Shown: positions 19,183-22,894 of the stretch, one piece after another
How the letters are laid out: each line of letters opens with the position of its first letter
How positions within the stretch are numbered: the stretch's first letter is position 1
Source: Chloroflexota bacterium
Lineage (GTDB): Bacteria; Chloroflexota; Anaerolineae; Anaerolineales; Anaerolineaceae
Direction of reading: 5' to 3'
Assembly: GCA_029265085.1 (NCBI GenBank)
Contig: JAJUJY010000064.1
Span: forward strand, 1 to 22,894
Length of the DNA: 22,894 nucleotides
The notes under the pieces: generated by a model
The model's input: only the letters and a program-made list of their open reading frames with translations
Told to the model about the DNA's origin: nothing
Databases searched by the model: none
Position numbers and translations under genes: made by a program

Positions 19183-21969
19183 ATGCCGTATTCATTAACT
19201 GCCGATGAACTTTCTGTGCTTACAGCACAATTGGGGATTGCTGTTCGCACTCAGGCCTTGTTGGCTGATTGGATTGGCGCACTGCCGCAGCCGCAAGGTG
19301 AAGCTGCCGCATCGGCTGCGCAGCAAAAGCTGGTGCAAAACGGTATGCTCAGCGAGGTGAGCGGCCGGTTTATTGCACCTGCTGATTTGACCGAGATCAT
19401 ACAAATCGCCAATGGGCTTGCATCTCAGGCACGGGTTTTCACCCGTGCGGGTGAGGTGTCTCAGGAATACCATTTTGGTTTTCTCAAGTCGCGAGCGTTT
19501 CAATATGAAATAAACCAGGCAGAAATTACACTCTCACCACCTGATGATGTGAAACGGTATGTTGCGGAATGGTTCCCTGCCCAAATTCAGGTATCGCATC
19601 CGGGGATGGCGGCTCAGACTCTCTCTTTGGGTGGATTGTTGCTGCTTTTTGCGGCTTGTGAGACTTCTGCGCTCACACAGGTGCGCGATTTACGCATTGA
19701 TTTCAGTAAGACGGACTTGCAAGATGCGTATTCTCGCGCTATGGGCAGCGGTGGGCGTTTGCGCAGCATGGGCATTCCATTCGATTTGTTTTCCCAGGTT
19801 GATCCGGTTGAGGCCGACCTGGAAGACTTGATTCAGGGCGGCTTGCTGCAGAAAACAGCCGGGGACCGTTTAGCCCTGGCTGAATTTGGCGGTGAGGTGT
19901 TTGAAATGCTGCGCGATGCGCGCATGCGGATTGTAACGCTCTCCGTGAAAGCCTATGGGAAGCAATCCTTCACCACAGGCAGTCTGTATTTTGGAAATGG
20001 CCGCTTGATGCTGGTGGAATATGCTTCGGATGGGCAGGTGCGCTTGAAACGCCTTCCCTCGCGCGATGCTGCTGAGAAATGGATGGCGCAATTCTTGGGG
20101 GCTGCGGACTCTCCCGCCCAGGCTCCGGAAACCCCAATTTCACCAGTACAAATGGATGCAGGCCAGGCACCCGTCCGGATGGCGGATGCGATGGGGGCAG
20201 AGTTTGAACTGTTAAAGTCGCGCTATGACCGCCTTGCCGAACAGCGGCGGACCAACGCGATATCACAGGAGGAATTTGAAAATGATGTAAACCAGCTGCG
20301 GTTGATGTCCACCGATGGCAGCTGGTGGCAAATTGGTGTGCAGGCGGGTGAATGGTATCACTGGGTGAACAATGAATGGCGTAAAGAGACCCCGCCTTAC
20401 TTGCAGGATCAGCCTAAAGTGATTAAACCACCGGTTATTCCCCCGGCAAAAACACCAACTTCCGGCGCTGGCAAACCCGCCGCATCTGTGAAGGCCGCTC
20501 CGGCCAAGAAAACACCCTGGCTGGTGATTATTCTGGTAATTGTCGGGTTGGTTATCTTATGCTGCGGTGCTGCGATTGCGATTTTTGTAGCTTCGGGTGT
20601 GTTTGAAGAATCATCCAGCAGCAGTGACCAGATTGTTCCCGCACTTGAAGAAGCTGTCCAAAATCCATTGGATCCGCAGGAGGATCCATTGCCTGCATTA
20701 GAAGACCTGGGTTTGGAGGATTACGGTCTGCTGACCGAGCAGCAAATTGCGGATTCGCTCTTGATTAAAGAAGTGGTGTTGACCCAAGATGCCTATGGAA
20801 GCTGGGTGTTAAGCGGCATATTGGAAAATATTTCGGATCGGACCATCAGCGGGATAACCTGCCATTTCCGAGTTTTTTCTGCATCCGGCGATGTCATCTA
20901 TGAGGGGGATACGTATGCATTGATGAGTATGCTTCCCCCCAATCAAACTTCCAGTTTAAGCCAATATATTTCTGAATTAGGTGAAGTGCCGGATTATGTG
21001 GATGTGGCGGTTACAGAAGCGTATGGGTACGGCAAGACAAACCTGCGCTACCTGGCGTTTCAAGTGTCCGATTTGCGTCCGCGTGTAATGGAAGATGGAA
21101 GTGTTTCGCTGTTGGCTACACTGAGCAACACGGAAACTGATTCTTTGAGGGTTACCGGCATGACTGCAGCGGTATACGATGCCGCCGACAGCTTGCTGCT
21201 AACCAATTCGTACAGTTACCCCGAAGGTGCAGCCTATTTTGAATCGGGTGATTCCTTCCCGATTGAGGTCAATTTTGGCAGTGTTTCCTCTGATTTGATC
21301 GCCGAGGTAGATCACTTTGAATTAACTGTCTGGGGAGAGGTGGTGGATGAAACGCCGCTCGGCGCATTAAAATTTTTGGATGGTGTTCGTTCGTTTTATG
21401 ACCAAAATGATTCCTTGCATGTGATCGGTCAATTCGAGAATCAATCGGATATGGTGGTTTCTCCGGAAATGATTGGCATGTTATACGATGAGAGCGGAGC
21501 GGTTTTGCAGGTTGCCCGGCAAAGTGTTTCCCCCAGTTTGATTATGCCTGGGCAGGTCGTCTCTTTTGATGTGAGTTACTGGCCGATCTATTATTCAGAC
21601 CCAACCGCGGGAGAACAGGTGACCGATTGGGAAGTGAATCTGCTGCCGTCGTTTTGGCCTTATTCAGCGGACGATTACCGGTTTGAAGAGCTGATTGTGA
21701 AAAACTTTACCTATGAGGACGATACGTACGGCTCGTTAATCGTAAAAGCCCAGGTTGACGTGAATGTGTCCGAGTTTGATTCGGTGTATGTTACAGCGAA
21801 TGTCTGGAATGCAGACCGTTCGATGCTGGTTGGCACGATGACGTATGGGGTTTATGATGATAATTCAGCCGAGGTGGAAATGTATCTGAACCCAGATCCG
21901 GATCTGTATGATCCCAATACGATCGTGGTGGAGTGCATCGCCTTCGGTTACAAGTATCTGGCGGAGTAA
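19183..21969 (+). CDS. Large one-pass membrane protein with four FxLyD-like outer domains
   Basis: 928 residues from the ATG at 19183, with GGGAG 7 bases upstream; the open frame reaches a TTG at 19114 that is not needed. Residues 1-265 are an unassigned inner domain beginning YSLTADELSVLTAQLGI. Residues about 345-375 look like a SHOCT-type helix pair (FELLKSRYDRLAEQRRTNAI, then SQEEFENDVNQL), followed by a Trp-rich strand segment (DGSWWQIGVQ, GEWYHWVNNEW). A Pro/Ala/Lys linker leads to one membrane helix at about 446-472 with a CC pair. The outer half has four similar units starting near residues 526, 623, 728 and 835, each about 100 long and of FxLyD pattern (GxLxNxS, YD, PGQ). It is a single-gene unit with its own terminator. 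The role could be sensing or envelope adhesion; I do not know. Confidence 0.75.
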   Translation: MPYSLTADELSVLTAQLGIAVRTQALLADWIGALPQPQGEAAASAAQQKLVQNGMLSEVSGRFIAPADLTEIIQIANGLASQARVFTRAGEVSQEYHFGFLKSRAFQYEINQAEITLSPPDDVKRYVAEWFPAQIQVSHPGMAAQTLSLGGLLLLFAACETSALTQVRDLRIDFSKTDLQDAYSRAMGSGGRLRSMGIPFDLFSQVDPVEADLEDLIQGGLLQKTAGDRLALAEFGGEVFEMLRDARMRIVTLSVKAYGKQSFTTGSLYFGNGRLMLVEYASDGQVRLKRLPSRDAAEKWMAQFLGAADSPAQAPETPISPVQMDAGQAPVRMADAMGAEFELLKSRYDRLAEQRRTNAISQEEFENDVNQLRLMSTDGSWWQIGVQAGEWYHWVNNEWRKETPPYLQDQPKVIKPPVIPPAKTPTSGAGKPAASVKAAPAKKTPWLVIILVIVGLVILCCGAAIAIFVASGVFEESSSSSDQIVPALEEAVQNPLDPQEDPLPALEDLGLEDYGLLTEQQIADSLLIKEVVLTQDAYGSWVLSGILENISDRTISGITCHFRVFSASGDVIYEGDTYALMSMLPPNQTSSLSQYISELGEVPDYVDVAVTEAYGYGKTNLRYLAFQVSDLRPRVMEDGSVSLLATLSNTETDSLRVTGMTAAVYDAADSLLLTNSYSYPEGAAYFESGDSFPIEVNFGSVSSDLIAEVDHFELTVWGEVVDETPLGALKFLDGVRSFYDQNDSLHVIGQFENQSDMVVSPEMIGMLYDESGAVLQVARQSVSPSLIMPGQVVSFDVSYWPIYYSDPTAGEQVTDWEVNLLPSFWPYSADDYRFEELIVKNFTYEDDTYGSLIVKAQVDVNVSEFDSVYVTANVWNADRSMLVGTMTYGVYDDNSAEVEMYLNPDPDLYDPNTIVVECIAFGYKYLAE

Positions 21970-21991
21970 ATTCAGACGGTATAACGAACGC

Positions 21992-22026
21992 AAAGCGAGT
22001 TCCTGGAGGTTGGGAACTCGCTTTTG
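21992..22026 (+). terminator. Intrinsic terminator of the 928-residue protein gene
   Basis: A 12-base stem AAAGCGAGTTCC (21992-22003) and GGAACTCGCTTT (22013-22024), 9-base loop, followed by TTG. The T-tract is short, but the stem is strong and starts about 22 bases after the stop codon. Confidence 0.85.
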
Positions 22027-22109
22027 TTATCCGGAGTACAATAAAAAGACTATTCAGGTCAGAAAAATTAAATGGAATTAAGAAATTTTCGCGATTTCCT
22101 GGCCTTGAT

Positions 22110-22138
22110 TTTACTCCGTTCCTGTTTTGTGATAAGAT
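22110..22138 (+). promoter_or_regulatory. Promoter of the signal peptidase gene
   Basis: TTTACT (22110-22115) and TAAGAT (22133-22138) are 17 bases apart, and the -10 is preceded by TGA (extended form). The ATG at 22149 lies 10 bases after the -10, giving a leader of only a few bases. An in-frame ATG at 22137 would overlap the -10 itself. Confidence 0.55.
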
Positions 22139-22148
22139 GCTAGATTGT

Positions 22149-22745
22149 ATGGAAAGTACAGAATCGTACGAAATTGAAACAACCCCTGCTGCTCCGCAGC
22201 CCTCACGGCTTTCTGTTGTGATGGCGTATATGTGGGAGATATTGAAAACGGTGGGCATGGCCCTGGTCTTGTATTTTGCGATCAGCTTTGTCACCGACCG
22301 GGTAAGGGTTGAAAACATCAGCATGCAGCCCACGTTGTATGAAGGCGAACTGCTGGTGGTTAATAAACTGGCTTATCGTTGGGCTGAACCAGCTCGTGGT
22401 GACATTATTGTTTTTCATTTTTCGCACCAACCGCCGGAAGATTATATTAAACGCGTTATTGGTATTCCAGGGGATGTGGTGCAGGTGCGTGACCGGCAGG
22501 TGTTTGTAAATGGAGCAGCGCTTCAAGAATCTTATATTGCGGAGTCGCCGGAATATTACGGTGAATGGGTAGTGCCGCAGAATTCCTTGTTTGTTTTGGG
22601 CGATAACCGAAATCGCTCTTCCGATTCGCATGTATGGGGATTCGTTCCCTTTGAAGAAGTTGTTGGCCGGGCAGTTTTGATCTATTGGCCGTTTAATTCA
22701 GCCCAGATACTCAAGCAGCCTGTCCCGGTTTCAGCCGGTAATTAA
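22149..22745 (+). CDS. lepB: Type I signal peptidase
   Basis: 198 residues from the ATG at 22149. Cleaves signal peptides from exported proteins at the outer face of the membrane. A cytosolic N-terminus rich in Glu/Pro/Ala is followed by one membrane helix at about 30-48 (MALVLYFAISFVTD). Catalytic Ser58 is in ENISMQPTLYEGE and general-base Lys101 in DYIKRVIGIPGD. Box E reads LGDNRNRSSDSHVWGFVP, with His where most enzymes have Arg. No ribosome site is evident; the promoter above predicts a nearly leaderless mRNA. The frame is open back to 21933, but that would overlap the preceding gene and is rejected. It sits upstream of another probable export or membrane protein. Confidence 0.93.
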   Translation: MESTESYEIETTPAAPQPSRLSVVMAYMWEILKTVGMALVLYFAISFVTDRVRVENISMQPTLYEGELLVVNKLAYRWAEPARGDIIVFHFSHQPPEDYIKRVIGIPGDVVQVRDRQVFVNGAALQESYIAESPEYYGEWVVPQNSLFVLGDNRNRSSDSHVWGFVPFEEVVGRAVLIYWPFNSAQILKQPVPVSAGN

Positions 22746-22769
22746 CGACCGGTAAATCCGATCCCTGTT

Positions 22770-22784
22770 CCTGCGTCTTGCAGG
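22770..22784 (+). repeat. Small hairpin after the signal peptidase gene
   Basis: CCTGC (22770-22774) pairs with GCAGG (22780-22784), and outer bases GTTCC/GGAAC add partial support. ATTTTG follows at 22794. It may be a weak terminator between the two genes. Confidence 0.35.
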
Positions 22785-22821
22785 CATGGAACCATTTTGA
22801 AAATCTTTGGTGAATATTGCC

Positions 22822-22894
22822 ATGTATGGAAAATTTTATCGCCCCAAAAAACGCAAATGGATTTTGCCAGCTGTTTTCGGGTTATTGGTATTGG
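22822..22894 (+). CDS. N-terminus of an exported or membrane protein (runs off window)
   Basis: 24 codons from the ATG at 22822: a basic start (MYGKFYRPKKRKW) and then a hydrophobic stretch (ILPAVFGLLVL) typical of a signal anchor. A weak GGTGA lies 8 bases upstream. The frame is open to the window edge. The product cannot be named. Confidence 0.6.
   Translation, partial: MYGKFYRPKKRKWILPAVFGLLVL

Noticed and set aside
21791..22333. A 180-codon minus-strand frame
   Set aside because: Opposite the ends of the 928-residue gene and signal peptidase and crossing a terminator; no family resemblance.
1..22894. CRISPR array, tRNA, rRNA, riboswitch
   Set aside because: No regularly spaced repeats, cloverleaf with CCA-end or known riboswitch core was recognised by eye; a covariance-model search would settle it.

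Overview
The window most likely comes from a chromosome of the Chloroflexota (Anaerolineae-like). This is inferred from gene content: a MalT-type LuxR regulator of about 920 residues, a large one-pass protein with FxLyD-like outer domains, a small DUF2680-like exported protein, a radical SAM/SPASM protein fused to an AbrB-like domain, and several promoters that seem to give leaderless mRNAs. No rRNA, tRNA, insertion sequence, CRISPR array or replication origin was seen. Nearly all of the sequence is coding.

Layout. 1-338 is the 5' part of urocanate hydratase (minus strand). 339-1390 holds a two-CBS-domain protein with its terminator and promoter region. 1391-8147 is a metal(loid) block read on the minus strand: an exported Gly/Met-rich protein; an arsenate reductase; an operon arsR - radical SAM/SPASM protein - ACR3 arsenite exporter; and an operon of a CadC/CzrA-like sensor with a Zn/Cd/Pb P-type ATPase. 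Each sensor gene has an inverted-repeat operator laid over its own -10 box. 8169-10595 is a NarL-type two-component pair with a 3-base gap. 10768-11646 is a two-gene membrane operon (DoxX-like plus an unknown four-helix protein) behind a 7-2-7 palindrome. 11757-14519 is the MalT-type regulator.

At 14806-15369 a membrane-anchored DUF1573 protein on the plus strand converges on a four-gene minus-strand operon: miaB - M23 peptidase-like protein - degenerate SDR protein - AAC(3)-family acetyltransferase. The two 3' ends overlap by 3 bases. The only clear minus-strand terminator for the operon lies on the far side of the DUF1573 gene. From 19183 the plus strand carries a 928-residue membrane protein, signal peptidase I, and the start of another exported or membrane protein.

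How the genes work together. Arsenate is reduced by ArsC and arsenite is exported by ACR3 under ArsR control. Divalent soft metals are exported by the P-type ATPase under its own sensor. The radical SAM gene inside the arsenic operon is the most unexpected partner. The rest is housekeeping (tRNA thiomethylation, protein export), cell-envelope and regulatory functions. The most useful leads are the radical SAM gene in the ars operon, the operator-promoter-start overlap of arsR, the likely antisense 3' extension of the miaB operon, the SDR lacking its catalytic residues, and the four-domain outer protein at 19183.
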